From contig AP025252.1 of NCBI GenBank assembly GCA_016865505.2, positions 2,666,001-2,730,000 of the forward strand: DNA of 64,000 nt. The letters are read 5' to 3'. The notes under the pieces were generated by a model. It had not been told where the DNA came from, searched no databases, and saw nothing but the letters and a program-made list of their open reading frames with translations. Of the stretch, positions 26,141-34,159 are shown piece after piece (within the stretch, counting starts at the first letter, position 1; the number at the start of each line of letters is the position of its first letter). The DNA comes from Bryobacterales bacterium F-183 (lineage in GTDB: Bacteria; Acidobacteriota; Terriglobia; Bryobacterales; Bryobacteraceae). The position numbers and the translations under genes are program-made.

Positions 26141-26160
26141 ACGGCGAATCGCCTCCACCA

Positions 26161-26249
26161 GCCCGGATGGCGAAATTGGTAGACGCAGCGGACTTAAAAT
26201 CCGCTTTGCCGCAAGGCGAGTGCCGGTTCGATTCCGGCTCCGGGCACCA
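26161..26249 (+). tRNA. tRNA-Leu (anticodon TAA)
   Basis: An 89-base class II tRNA with the CCA end encoded. The acceptor stem pairs GCCCGGA at 26161-26167 with TCCGGGC at 26239-26245. The anticodon stem GCGGA/TCCGC encloses the loop CTTAAAA, giving anticodon TAA. A long variable arm (TGCCGCAAGGCGA region) and the T loop TTCGATT are present. It lies 20 bases after lysS. Confidence 0.97.
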
Positions 26250-26261
26250 GACATACAAGCG

Positions 26262-26290
26262 AAAGGGGACCTACAACGAGGTCCCCTTTT
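26262..26290. terminator. Bidirectional Rho-independent terminator
   Basis: A near-perfect hairpin AAAGGGGACCT / AGGTCCCCTTTT with a six-base loop (ACAACG) stands between tRNA-Leu and the convergent DUF4142 gene. The T run on the plus strand ends the lysS-tRNA transcript; on the other strand it ends the four-gene minus-strand cassette. Confidence 0.85.
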
Positions 26291-26296
26291 GCTTTG

Positions 26297-26824
26297 CTAC
26301 TTGGCGAGCATTTGCGCTTTCTCGAGATGCGCACGAAGCGTCGGCAGCTTTCCAGCCGCCCAGGACTTTATGTCCGGGTCGGTGGCGGATTGAGCGGCCT
26401 TTTCAAACTCCGCGATGTCGGCTTTGTGATCGTCCACCATGGCTTGCGCAAAGGCGCGATCAAATTCGTTGCCGGTGCGGGCGGACATCCCTTCGTCCGG
26501 TACAACCATCTGCTTGTCTGGCGGAACGGTAATGCCCTTCTTCTTGGCCAGAGCCTTTAGTTCACGATTGGCCGTGGAATGGTCCTCGATAATCGTTTTT
26601 GCCAGAGCTTTCACTTCGGGGTTGGTGGCACGCTTCTGCCCCAATTGCCCCATTTGTACTTCCTTCATGCCGCCCTTGAGTGCCTTCATGACAAACTCTT
26701 TGTCGTTGTCATTGAGCGCGTGGCCATCGGTGTGCGCCGCCGGCGCCTGCGCCCCAAAGGCAACCAAGCTGCTGGAAAAAAGCACGGCAATCCCGAAGGA
26801 TGCGATCCGTCTATTGCAATACAT
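26297..26824 (-). CDS. DUF4142 domain-containing exported protein
   Basis: The open frame extends to 26965, but the ATG at 26824 has a good AGGGAGG ribosome site and begins a signal peptide (MYCNRRIASFGIAVLFSSSLVAFGAQ), giving 175 residues. The mature part is the ferritin-like helical DUF4142 domain: DKEFVMKALKGGMKEVQMGQL, VKALAKTIIEDHSTANRELKALA, FDRAFAQAMVDDHKADIAEFEK. The paired histidines in EDH and DDH are typical and might bind metal. The function is unknown, but such genes often sit with envelope or stress genes. It is the last gene of a four-gene minus-strand cassette. Confidence 0.9.
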   Translation of the reverse strand: MYCNRRIASFGIAVLFSSSLVAFGAQAPAAHTDGHALNDNDKEFVMKALKGGMKEVQMGQLGQKRATNPEVKALAKTIIEDHSTANRELKALAKKKGITVPPDKQMVVPDEGMSARTGNEFDRAFAQAMVDDHKADIAEFEKAAQSATDPDIKSWAAGKLPTLRAHLEKAQMLAK

Positions 26825-26855
26825 GGTGTTAAGCCTCCCTTTTCTGCTTTGAAAA

Positions 26856-27677
26856 TCAGTGCATCTTGCCGCCGCGTTGGGTCGACGGCCACTGGCGCGA
26901 CGAGTCCTGCTGCGACTGCTGATTTGGTTGTTGAACGGTGCTGCTAAGAAGCTGAGAAGGCACAACGCGCAATTGGTTGTTTACTTCTTTGATGCCGGAC
27001 ACATCTTCGGCCAAGTCCTCTGCGGTGCGTTTGCACTGCTTGGTCCGAACCGTGCCTGTGAGCGTCGCGACGCCCTCTTTCACGCTGACTTCAATATCCG
27101 TTGCGTCCAACTCGGAATGGCGCGTCAACTGTTCGTTGATGTCCTCTTCCATGCGCAGATCGGCTCGCGTGTAGCCCTTGGGACCCTTTCCGGCAAACTC
27201 GCCGCGGTTGTAGCCGCTGCCGTATCCACTCACCGGCTGTTCACCGAAACTGCTAGTCCCAAAGTTGCGCTCGTTCTGGTGGTCAGCAATGCCGCGATGC
27301 TGTTGCTGTTGTCCGAGGCTATCGCTGTCCCATGACGTTTCCTGCCGAAGGCCGTACATCTCGCCTTGGCCGGATGAGTTCCGCCGATACTCTGGTGCGC
27401 CGCCGCGCGTCATCCAATCCGGCGACCACTGATCCTGGTACCGCCGTGCGGCATTGGTGGTGGCGCTACCGGTGTATCGGAAGCGGCGTTCCTGCGGCTG
27501 TTGCTGCTGTGGCGGTTGATACTGCGTACCGCTGTTGTCGCGTTGGCTGTTGTCACGCTGATAGTACGGTTGCCGCAGATCGTCGTCGAATTGGTCTTGA
27601 TGCTGCCATTCGTCGTAATCGCGGTGGTCATTCCGTCCTGGACGGTGTTGTTCCCTGGGATCATGACGTTGATACAT
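26856..27677 (-). CDS. BON domain-containing protein with glutamine/arginine-rich N-terminus
   Basis: Translation from the ATG at 27677 (AAGGAG ribosome site) gives 273 residues; the frame open to 27773 lacks support. The first 140 residues are low-complexity and strongly hydrophilic, rich in Q, R, D, N and Y (YQPPQQQQPQERRF). They contain WSPDWMTRGGAPEYRRN, which resembles segments in SWFGD-type stress proteins. A single BON domain lies at about residues 165-240 (GYTRADLRMEEDINEQL, ATDIEVSVKEGVATLTGTV, AEDVSGIKEVNNQLRV). There is no signal peptide, so it may be cytoplasmic. BON domains bind membranes or lipids in osmotic-shock proteins such as OsmY. Confidence 0.87.
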   Translation of the reverse strand: MYQRHDPREQHRPGRNDHRDYDEWQHQDQFDDDLRQPYYQRDNSQRDNSGTQYQPPQQQQPQERRFRYTGSATTNAARRYQDQWSPDWMTRGGAPEYRRNSSGQGEMYGLRQETSWDSDSLGQQQQHRGIADHQNERNFGTSSFGEQPVSGYGSGYNRGEFAGKGPKGYTRADLRMEEDINEQLTRHSELDATDIEVSVKEGVATLTGTVRTKQCKRTAEDLAEDVSGIKEVNNQLRVVPSQLLSSTVQQPNQQSQQDSSRQWPSTQRGGKMH

Positions 27678-27756
27678 ACTAGGCTCCTTTTTGAGTGCAA
27701 ACCTCGCACACCCAAATGAGAGCTGGCAGTCCAAGTCCGTTACAGGATCGCCCGGC

Positions 27757-28236
27757 TTATCGGGTTTTTTCATCCTCAGCGCGGATGATGCTGATGTGTC
27801 CGTCGGGTTCCAGAAATGCCAACTTGACCTCCTTTACGCTCGTGCAGCCCTCTTCGCGAAGCTTCGTCATGATTTCGTCCGTGGAAATCAATTCCCGCCG
27901 AAGGTTGGCGCGCTGCAATTGGCCGCCTTGTATGAGTGGTAAAGGACGCGGTTGCGCGAACCGGCGAAACCACGGGAAGTGGAAACTAGCCCAGTCGATG
28001 AGGAGATTCCAGATCGCGATGGTTCCCACAAGAACCATCGCTTCAGGAATCGTTTTGTAGTCGCCGGCCATCCCGTTCTGCGAGGCGTCGGCGATGATGA
28101 CCACCAGCAGTACGTCAGCGAGCCCAACAGACCCGGCGTCGCGCCGCAAGCCAAATCGAAACAGAAGAAACAGGAACCAGTAGATGAGCGTTCCCCGGAC
28201 GATCAGTTCCCAAGGGGAGACTTCAAACCCGAACAT
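27757..28236 (-). CDS. DUF421 (YetF-like) membrane protein
   Basis: The conserved start MFGFEVSPWELIVRG lies at 28236, with GAGG just upstream; the 28 codons before it overlap the neighbouring gene. The 159-residue protein has three transmembrane helices (about residues 12-30, 42-62 and 65-85) with LRRDAGSVGLADVLLVVIIAD and NGMAGDYKTIPEA. A short soluble YetF-type domain follows: LIQGGQLQRANLRRELISTDEIMTKLREEG, broken by me only for length, and VKLAFLEPDGHISII. The family role is unknown; homologues appear in sporulation and stress contexts. It starts five bases after the end of the acidic protein gene. Confidence 0.9.
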   Translation of the reverse strand: MFGFEVSPWELIVRGTLIYWFLFLLFRFGLRRDAGSVGLADVLLVVIIADASQNGMAGDYKTIPEAMVLVGTIAIWNLLIDWASFHFPWFRRFAQPRPLPLIQGGQLQRANLRRELISTDEIMTKLREEGCTSVKEVKLAFLEPDGHISIIRAEDEKTR

Positions 28237-28241
28237 AGCCT

Positions 28242-28679
28242 CTATTTGCGGGGCTTCTTCAGGCTCTGTTGCTTCACAAGCGCTTCTTCGCCCGTATCTG
28301 CGTTCGCCTCTCCAGACCACGAATGCGGCTCAAAAGTATCGCCTTCTCCACCGGTGGACTCACCAAGACTATCCGGTGCGTCGCCTTCCGTTGTGTCGGG
28401 CGAATGCAACTCCTCGTCGCCTTGCGCAGACTGGCCCGCGCGTCCGCCGTGCAGCGCGCCGTAGTACGGATCCATTGGTCCCGTATTCTCCGGATCGCGA
28501 TCCTGATTCTCGTAATCGTAGGACTCGAGCCCCGTGGAAGGATCATTCCGCAAGCCTTGGTCCTCACGGCGTTCCGGCTCCAAACTGCCAACACCTGTGC
28601 TTCCAGCAAGGCGCTCTACGGATACGCGATCCAGATCCTCGTCGATTCCAACGGCAACTTCTTTCACTCGTCTAGCCAT
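28242..28679 (-). CDS. Small acidic low-complexity protein, unrecognised
   Basis: The ATG at 28679 has a near-ideal AAAGGAGG ribosome site and gives 145 residues (MARRVKEVAVGIDEDLDRVS...). The chain is rich in E, D, G, S and T and very poor in hydrophobic residues, with segments such as STGLESYDYENQDRDPENTG and EELHSPDTTEGDAPDSLGE. It is probably soluble and disordered. There is no signal peptide, membrane segment or known motif. It leads the four-gene cassette with DUF421, BON and DUF4142, all with strong ribosome sites, which suggests a hydrophilin-like stress role. That is inference from composition and neighbours only. Confidence 0.68.
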   Translation of the reverse strand: MARRVKEVAVGIDEDLDRVSVERLAGSTGVGSLEPERREDQGLRNDPSTGLESYDYENQDRDPENTGPMDPYYGALHGGRAGQSAQGDEELHSPDTTEGDAPDSLGESTGGEGDTFEPHSWSGEANADTGEEALVKQQSLKKPRK

Positions 28680-28806
28680 GTTGCCTCCTTTCACAAACAG
28701 CAGATCCTCGCACGTCACAATCCGTTTCCACCTTGTATGGAGGCCGAAACAATGCCGGACTGGTGCTGTCTAGTGGTTGACGAAACCTCGTCGGGGAGCA
28801 GCAACT

Positions 28807-29568
28807 GTGCAGATTGTGTGGAATCAATCCGGAGCGCCAAATGTCCATCCGGCAGAACGCTGGCTGTCGTTACTGGGCGGCGGTGCGTTGGCCATTTATG
28901 GGATATCCAAAGGACGGCATGGCGTCGGACGTACCATCGCCGGCCTGGTCATCATGAAGCGTGGCGTCACCGGCCACTGCGAAGCGTACCAGGCGCTGGG
29001 AATTCGTACAGCGCCCTCCAACGCGACGATCCCGTACGAACTAGGCGTGCGCGCGCGTGCCGCCATCACGGTCTCGGAAAGCCGCGAAAAGATCTATCAG
29101 TTCTGGCGTGAACTACAGAACTTGCCCCGCTTCATGCAGCATCTGCAATCGGTGGAGCCGCGCGAAGGTGGCAAGTACTCTACCTGGGTGGCGCAAGGAC
29201 CTGCAGGCAAAGAGGTGCGTTGGGAAGCAGAGATGATCAACGACATCCCAAATGAACTGATCGCCTGGAAATCGCTGCCGGGCAGCGACGTGGATAGCGC
29301 AGGGTCGGTATCGTTCAAGGATGCTCCGGGTGGACGTGGAACGGAAATCCGAGTGGAACTGCAGTACAACCCGCCGGGCGGCGTAGTCGGTGCTTACATC
29401 GCCAAACTGTTCGGCCGTGAGCCGGAGCAGGAAATCCGCGGCGATCTGACGCGCCTCAAACAGTATCTGGAAGCCGGCGAGATCGCGACCACGGAAGGCC
29501 AACCTGCGGGCGAACTACCGAAGCAAGGCCGAACGGCAGGGCAGATCGTACGGGAGGCAATTGCATGA
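28807..29568 (+). CDS. SRPBCC (polyketide cyclase/START-like) family protein with N-terminal DUF2892-like segment
   Basis: The frame is open from a TTG at 28777, but a GTG at 28807 with GGGGAG eight to ten bases upstream is the better start; either gives about 253-263 residues. Residues 15-70 ([35 protein letters not shown]) form two short hydrophobic segments like DUF2892. The SRPBCC domain follows at about residues 75-220: [49 protein letters not shown] and [17 protein letters not shown]. This is a helix-grip lipid- or ligand-binding fold of unknown ligand. Its end overlaps the alcohol dehydrogenase start by ATGA. Confidence 0.88.
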   Translation: MQIVWNQSGAPNVHPAERWLSLLGGGALAIYGISKGRHGVGRTIAGLVIMKRGVTGHCEAYQALGIRTAPSNATIPYELGVRARAAITVSESREKIYQFWRELQNLPRFMQHLQSVEPREGGKYSTWVAQGPAGKEVRWEAEMINDIPNELIAWKSLPGSDVDSAGSVSFKDAPGGRGTEIRVELQYNPPGGVVGAYIAKLFGREPEQEIRGDLTRLKQYLEAGEIATTEGQPAGELPKQGRTAGQIVREAIA

Positions 29569-30740
29569 GAGCCGTCTGCTGGTACGGGTCGGGCGATATC
29601 CGCGTTGAAACAGTCAAAGATCCAGGGATCCTGAATCCCAACGACGCAATCGTAAAGGTGACCTTGACCGCGATCTGCGGCTCCGACCTGCATTTGTACA
29701 ACGGGTTCATCCCCGGCATGGAGCGTGGGGACATCCTGGGCCATGAGTTTATGGGTGAGGTCGTTGAAGTTGGTGAGAAGGTCCAGAAGTTGAAGCGCGG
29801 CGACCGGGTGGTGGTGCCGTTCACTATCTGCTGCGGCCGCTGCCTTTACTGTCACAACAATCTCTGGTCGCTTTGCGACAACACCAATCCGAGCGCTCCG
29901 CTGCTCGATACGATGTACGGCGGTTCGGGTGCCGCGTTGTACGGCTACTCGCATCTGTACGGCGGTTATGCTGGAGGACAGGCAGAGTACGTGCGTGTGC
30001 CTTTTGCCGACGTCGCACCCATTAAGATCGAAAGCGACTTGACCGACGAGCAGGTGCTGTTTCTTTCGGACATCTTCCCGACTGGTTACATGGCCGCGGA
30101 AAACTGCAACATCAAGCCGGGGGACACCGTTGCGGTTTGGGGCTGCGGCCCGGTGGGCCAGTTCGCTATCCGCAGTGCGTACCTGCTAGGTGCCGAACGC
30201 GTCATCGCAATCGACTCCGTGCCCGAACGCCTCCGCATGGCCAAGCTGGTTTCCAAGGCCGACGTCGTGGACTACTCTTCGCGCGACGTTCTCGAAGAGC
30301 TCAAGGACATGACTGGCGGACGAGGTCCCGATGCATGTATCGACGCGGTCGGTATGGAGGCGCATGGTCACGGCCTTGAGTACGCCTATGACCGTACGAA
30401 GCAGGCGCTGATGCTCGAAACCGATCGGCCACAGGTCCTGCGTCGCGCGATCATGGCCTGCCGCAAGGGCGGCACTGTATCCATACCGGGGGTCTATGGC
30501 GGCTTCATCGACAAAGTACCGATGGGCGCGGCGTTTGCCAAGGGACTCACCTTCCGCATGGGCCAAACCCACGTGCCGAGTTATTTAGGACCGCTCCTGC
30601 AACGCATCGAAAATCGAGAAATCGACCCCTCGTTTGTGATCTCGCATCGCACCAACCTAGAAGGTGCACCCCATGCCTACCAGATGTTCAATGAACGCAA
30701 CGGTACGGGATGCACCAAGGTGGTGATGCGGCCCAACTAA
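29565..30740 (+). CDS. Zinc-dependent alcohol dehydrogenase (formaldehyde-dehydrogenase-like)
   Basis: This 391-residue medium-chain dehydrogenase has the catalytic zinc ligands in [12 protein letters not shown] (Cys) and GHEFMGEV (His/Glu). The structural-zinc cysteines lie in [17 protein letters not shown], and the Rossmann motif is [13 protein letters not shown]. The insert [24 protein letters not shown] and the long C-terminal region [14 protein letters not shown] match the glutathione-independent formaldehyde dehydrogenase-like group. NAD(H) is the likely cofactor. It is coupled to the SRPBCC gene by ATGA. Pairing of SRPBCC and this dehydrogenase type occurs in stress cassettes elsewhere (from memory); the substrate is unknown. 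Confidence 0.92.
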   Translation: MRAVCWYGSGDIRVETVKDPGILNPNDAIVKVTLTAICGSDLHLYNGFIPGMERGDILGHEFMGEVVEVGEKVQKLKRGDRVVVPFTICCGRCLYCHNNLWSLCDNTNPSAPLLDTMYGGSGAALYGYSHLYGGYAGGQAEYVRVPFADVAPIKIESDLTDEQVLFLSDIFPTGYMAAENCNIKPGDTVAVWGCGPVGQFAIRSAYLLGAERVIAIDSVPERLRMAKLVSKADVVDYSSRDVLEELKDMTGGRGPDACIDAVGMEAHGHGLEYAYDRTKQALMLETDRPQVLRRAIMACRKGGTVSIPGVYGGFIDKVPMGAAFAKGLTFRMGQTHVPSYLGPLLQRIENREIDPSFVISHRTNLEGAPHAYQMFNERNGTGCTKVVMRPN

Positions 30741-30741
30741 C

Positions 30742-31776
30742 CTACGCAGGTTCCTGATTGAGGCGGCTGCCAGCTTTGCGGCCGTCTGCGGTCAGCGCCC
30801 GCACGAGACCTCGTTCAAAGGGCAGGACCTCCTTGCCTTGCTCACTTTGGGCGCGGTCTCCTGTGGGCGAAGGAAGCAGCAAATTGTTCGTCAAGCGCAG
30901 TACAAGATCGGTGGCCCCAGGCAGCAGTGTACGAATGCGCGTGGCGAAGGCACCCACGGACAGGATCAACTCTCCACGGCCTGCTACCGTTGCCTTCACG
31001 ATCTGCCGGGCAGCGATCTCGGCCGACTGCGCGACCAAAGGCGACGCGGCCAGCAGGCTGAACCATCGAGCCTCGCTTTGCGTGTTGCCCTTGAAGATCG
31101 CGTTCGCTTCGCCACCAGTACGCGTGAGCCATGGCGCAACGGTTGTGACCTGGATGCCTTCCTTTGCCAACTCCAGACGCAAACCATCGGATAAGGCGAC
31201 CAAGGCGAACTTCGCACAACAGTACGGCAGCATGTGAGGAACCGCGATCTTGCCACCGATCGAGGAGACATTGACGATTCGCCCGCCCGCACCACGTTCC
31301 CGCATGCCGGGCAGAACCGCCTGGATCAAGCGGTACGGTCCCCAGAACATCGTGTTCATGGCGTGTTCAAAGTCGCGCTCTGTCATGTCCTGCGCGGGAC
31401 CGGTGATGATCACGCCAGCGTTGTTCACCAAAATGTCGATGCCCCCGAAGCGAGTTTCCACCGATTGAACGAGCTCCTGTACCTGCGAAGCATCCGTGAT
31501 GTCGCACACGTATGCCGCGACTTCCCCAAAGCCTTCGCCTTCCAAGATTTCGCGAGCCCGCTCCACTTGGTGTGCCGTTCGCGCGGCGATGGCGATCCGG
31601 CAGCCATAGCGGCCAAACTCGCGAGCCAGCGCCAGACCCAAGCCGCGGGAGCCTCCGGTGATCAGAACCGTTTGTCCAGCAATGCCGGGAGCGTGTTTCT
31701 TGGCGGCCAGCACGGCAGCCCCAACAGCGGCTCCGGTCAGCGCTCCCGCAGCGAGGTATTTCCAAGAGAATTTCAT
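30742..31776 (-). CDS. Membrane-anchored SDR family oxidoreductase
   Basis: The start at 31776 (MKFSWKYLAAGALTGAAVG) is chosen because it begins a transmembrane anchor (about residues 6-25); the open frame extends to 31875. The ribosome site is weak. The 344-residue protein then has TGGSRGLGLALAREF (about residues 41-55), NNAGVIITG, the active site NVSSIGG with PYCCAKFAL (YxxxK), and the substrate region TTVAPWLTRTG. A C-terminal 80-residue tail includes LPGATDLVLRLTNNLLLPSP. It may reduce a lipid or cell-envelope substrate; the family cannot be narrowed. The gene is convergent with the alcohol dehydrogenase gene. Confidence 0.88.
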   Translation of the reverse strand: MKFSWKYLAAGALTGAAVGAAVLAAKKHAPGIAGQTVLITGGSRGLGLALAREFGRYGCRIAIAARTAHQVERAREILEGEGFGEVAAYVCDITDASQVQELVQSVETRFGGIDILVNNAGVIITGPAQDMTERDFEHAMNTMFWGPYRLIQAVLPGMRERGAGGRIVNVSSIGGKIAVPHMLPYCCAKFALVALSDGLRLELAKEGIQVTTVAPWLTRTGGEANAIFKGNTQSEARWFSLLAASPLVAQSAEIAARQIVKATVAGRGELILSVGAFATRIRTLLPGATDLVLRLTNNLLLPSPTGDRAQSEQGKEVLPFERGLVRALTADGRKAGSRLNQEPA

Positions 31777-31894
31777 AGATGGTGATGAGAGCAATTTACT
31801 CTCCGTTATGCGCTCCACTTTGCCAGCGCCCGGCCGATAGTTACCATAAGCAGTTGCGCCCGCTTTTTGAGGCAATTAAGGACGAGGAGAGAAC

Positions 31895-32767
31895 GTGAAG
31901 GGAATCATACTGGCCGGAGGCAGCGGTACAAGACTACACCCCATTACCGAAGCGGTGAGCAAACAACTGCTGCCGGTGTACGACAAGCCGATGATCTACT
32001 ACCCGCTTTCGACACTGATGCTGGCAGGCATTCGCGAGGTGTTGATTATTTCGACGCCCGTCGATCTCCCTGTCTACCAGCGCCTGTTGGGCGATGGTAG
32101 CCGGTTCGGCATCACGCTGCAGTATGCAGAGCAGCCGCGGCCGGAGGGGCTCGCGCAGGCGTTTCTCATCGGCAAGGAGTTCATCAACGGAGGTCCTGCG
32201 GCGCTCGTGCTGGGCGACAACCTGTTCTACGGCCACGGCATGTCGGCGCAATTGCAGCGCGTCGCCAAGCAGCAGGACGGCGCCACCATCTTTGGATACT
32301 GGGTGCGCGATCCCGAGCGTTACGGCGTGGTGGAACTCGATAGCCAGAAGCGAGCGTTGTCGATTGTTGAAAAGCCGAAGGAGCCAAAGTCCAACTACGC
32401 GGTAGTGGGACTGTACTTCTTCGACAGCCAGATCACCGAGATCGCGGAAGCCGTAAAGCCCTCACCCCGCGGGGAACTGGAGATTACCGACGTCAACAAC
32501 GCCTACCTGAAACAGGGCAAGTTGAACGTCGAATTGCTGGGCCGCGGTATGGCGTGGCTCGACACTGGTACCCATGAATCGCTTCTGCAGGCCGGGAATT
32601 TTGTACAGACGATCGAACAGCGGCAAGGTTTAAAAATCGGATGTCCGGAAGAGGTGGCATTCAACATGGGCTGGTTGACCGCCGAGGATCTGGCGAAACT
32701 GGCAGCGCGGTACAAGAATTCGGGCTACGGCGAATATCTGCTCGAACTGACGCGGCATAAGCACTAA
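31895..32767 (+). CDS. rmlA: Glucose-1-phosphate thymidylyltransferase
   Basis: RmlA/RfbA makes dTDP-glucose for dTDP-rhamnose and related envelope sugars. The GTG start at 31895 follows GAGGAGA. The 290-residue chain shows the nucleotide-binding N-terminus [19 protein letters not shown], the [18 protein letters not shown] block, [44 protein letters not shown] and [14 protein letters not shown]. Length and motifs are those of the short RmlA type. The rest of the dTDP-rhamnose pathway (rmlB, rmlC, rmlD) is not in the window. Confidence 0.95.
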   Translation: MKGIILAGGSGTRLHPITEAVSKQLLPVYDKPMIYYPLSTLMLAGIREVLIISTPVDLPVYQRLLGDGSRFGITLQYAEQPRPEGLAQAFLIGKEFINGGPAALVLGDNLFYGHGMSAQLQRVAKQQDGATIFGYWVRDPERYGVVELDSQKRALSIVEKPKEPKSNYAVVGLYFFDSQITEIAEAVKPSPRGELEITDVNNAYLKQGKLNVELLGRGMAWLDTGTHESLLQAGNFVQTIEQRQGLKIGCPEEVAFNMGWLTAEDLAKLAARYKNSGYGEYLLELTRHKH

Positions 32768-32809
32768 TTTGCCCTGCTGAAAGTGGCGGGAACTGCCGAA
32801 AGAGATGGT

Positions 32810-33202
32810 ATGAAGCACTCTCTTCTGGCTGCCGGTCTGAGCCTGATGGCGATTCCCGCCGTTTCGGCCGCCGCCGGACCCGCCACGCTCACCAACACCG
32901 ACATCATTCAGATGGTCCGCAGTGGCGTTCCAGCCGCCGAGATCCAGGCGCAGATCTGCAAGTCCAACCCGTCGTTTGTGCTGCAGAATCAGAACCTGCT
33001 GTACACCATGGGTGTTTCGGACGCAGTCTTTTCCACGATGGAACTCAAGCAGTCCACCGGTAGCTGCGAACCTCGCCCCGTTGCTGCCTACACGCCTCCC
33101 GCTACGGAAGTGAAGAAAGAAAAGGCCCAGCAAGCTGAAAAGCTCTCACCGCCCAGTTCCAAGAAAAAGCGCATTCTCACCCCCTGGGCCTGGCGCAAGT
33201 AA
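32810..33202 (+). CDS. Small exported protein with LTNxDIIxMV motif, function unknown
   Basis: The ATG at 32810 is chosen because it starts a signal peptide (MKHSLLAAGLSLMAIPAVSAAAG); the frame begins at 32783. The 130-residue protein contains one short helical module, LTNTDIIQMVRSGVPAAEI and QNLLYTMGVSDAVFSTM, found repeatedly in exported acidobacterial proteins (from memory, usually LTNxDVIxMVxAGL). Two cysteines (QICKS, GSCEP) could form a disulfide. The C-terminal 40 residues are proline- and lysine-rich and probably disordered. No function can be assigned. Confidence 0.68.
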   Translation: MKHSLLAAGLSLMAIPAVSAAAGPATLTNTDIIQMVRSGVPAAEIQAQICKSNPSFVLQNQNLLYTMGVSDAVFSTMELKQSTGSCEPRPVAAYTPPATEVKKEKAQQAEKLSPPSSKKKRILTPWAWRK

Positions 33203-33235
33203 CGTACTATCCTTTGGTCAGCGCGCATTTCGGAC

Positions 33236-33574
33236 ATGACGCCTGACGATTTTCGACGCATCGCCTTAAACCTCGCCGGCGCGGAAGAAGGATCCCACAT
33301 GGGATCTGCGGACTTTCGCGTCGGCGGTCGCATTTTTGCCACACTTGCCTCGCAAGACCAAGGCTACGGCAACCTCGTTCTCACTCCAGAAATCCAAGCC
33401 AGCTTTGTCGAAGACGCCCCCGATCTTTTTGTCCCGATCCACGGCGGTTGGGGTCGTATGGGCATGACGCACATCGTCCTCGCCAGGGCTACGCGTGAAG
33501 CACTCGAAGGTGCTCTTCGCACGGCTTGGACATTACGGATCGAAAAGAATAAGAAGAAAAGCCGAAAGCACTAG
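33236..33574 (+). CDS. MmcQ/YjbR family DNA-binding-fold protein
   Basis: This 112-residue cytoplasmic protein has the CyaY-like alpha/beta fold of the MmcQ/YjbR family. Features are MTPDDFRRIALNLAGAEEG, the sequence HMGSADFRVGGRIFATLAS, NLVLTPEIQASFVED and the C-terminal GGWGRMGMTHIVLARATRE, where the GxWGrxGxT segment is the strongest signature. Members are very common in acidobacteria and actinobacteria; the name reflects a proposed DNA-binding surface and no molecular role is known. A lysine-rich tail (KNKKKSRKH) ends the chain. Confidence 0.88.
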   Translation: MTPDDFRRIALNLAGAEEGSHMGSADFRVGGRIFATLASQDQGYGNLVLTPEIQASFVEDAPDLFVPIHGGWGRMGMTHIVLARATREALEGALRTAWTLRIEKNKKKSRKH

Positions 33575-33645
33575 CACTACAATCAATTCGGTAGGGCTGG
33601 AAAAATTCCTGCCTGACTGCAATTTTCTTTGCCGAGCCGTATCGG

Positions 33646-33651
33646 TATACT
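33646..33651 (+). promoter_or_regulatory. Possible -10 box ahead of the ccm operon
   Basis: TATACT stands 25 bases before the ccmE start, in the only spacer (about 100 bases) upstream of the operon. No convincing -35 box is found at 16-18 bases, so this is a weak call. Confidence 0.25.
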
Positions 33652-33676
33652 AAAGTTGGGACGGTCAGTTATCGCC

Positions 33677-34129
33677 ATGAACAATAAGCTCAAGTTCGGA
33701 TTGTTGTCGGCAATCATCGTGGGTACGCTCGGCTGGATCGCCGCCAGCGGCGCGATGGAGAACGGTTCCTATTACAAGACGGTGGCAGAGCTCACCGCAA
33801 TGGGCGACTCGGCAAAAGAAAAGAGCATCCGCGTCGGCGGCGACGTCGTGCCGGGTTCGATTGTGCGCGAAGGCAAGGATGTACGCTTCCGCATCAGCCA
33901 GGACAAGGCCACGTTGAACGTCGTGTACAGCGGCAAAGATCCGCTGCCCGACACCTTCAAGGACGGCTCGCAAGCGCTCGCCCAGGGCCGCCTTGGTAGC
34001 GACGGCGTCTTCCACGCCACCAACATCCAGGCCAAATGCGCGTCGAAATACGAAGCCAAAGCTCCTAAGGGAGCAAACGAAGCGGCTCCCGCGACGCACC
34101 AGGTCACCAAGCCTGTTGCCACCATCTAG
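33677..34129 (+). CDS. ccmE: Cytochrome c maturation protein CcmE, cysteine (CxxxY) variant
   Basis: CcmE is the periplasmic haem chaperone of system I cytochrome c maturation. The start at 33677 gives 150 residues with an N-terminal membrane anchor (about residues 7-26). The OB-fold core reads IRVGGDVVPGSIVREG, VRFRISQDKATLNVVYSG, then LAQGRLGSDGVFHATNIQAK. In the usual protein a histidine in an HxxxY motif carries the haem covalently; here the motif is C121-A-S-K-Y125, the cysteine variant known from Desulfovibrio and some archaea. It heads a tight operon with ccmF, ccmH, ccmA and ccmB. Confidence 0.93.
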   Translation: MNNKLKFGLLSAIIVGTLGWIAASGAMENGSYYKTVAELTAMGDSAKEKSIRVGGDVVPGSIVREGKDVRFRISQDKATLNVVYSGKDPLPDTFKDGSQALAQGRLGSDGVFHATNIQAKCASKYEAKAPKGANEAAPATHQVTKPVATI

Positions 34130-34159
34130 TAGATACGTCCAGAAGAGGACCCAAATCTT

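Noticed and set aside
26161-31800. Integrated element with att sites at tRNA-Leu
   Set aside because: No integrase or transposase gene is present and I found no copy of the tRNA 3' end downstream; base composition does not change visibly.
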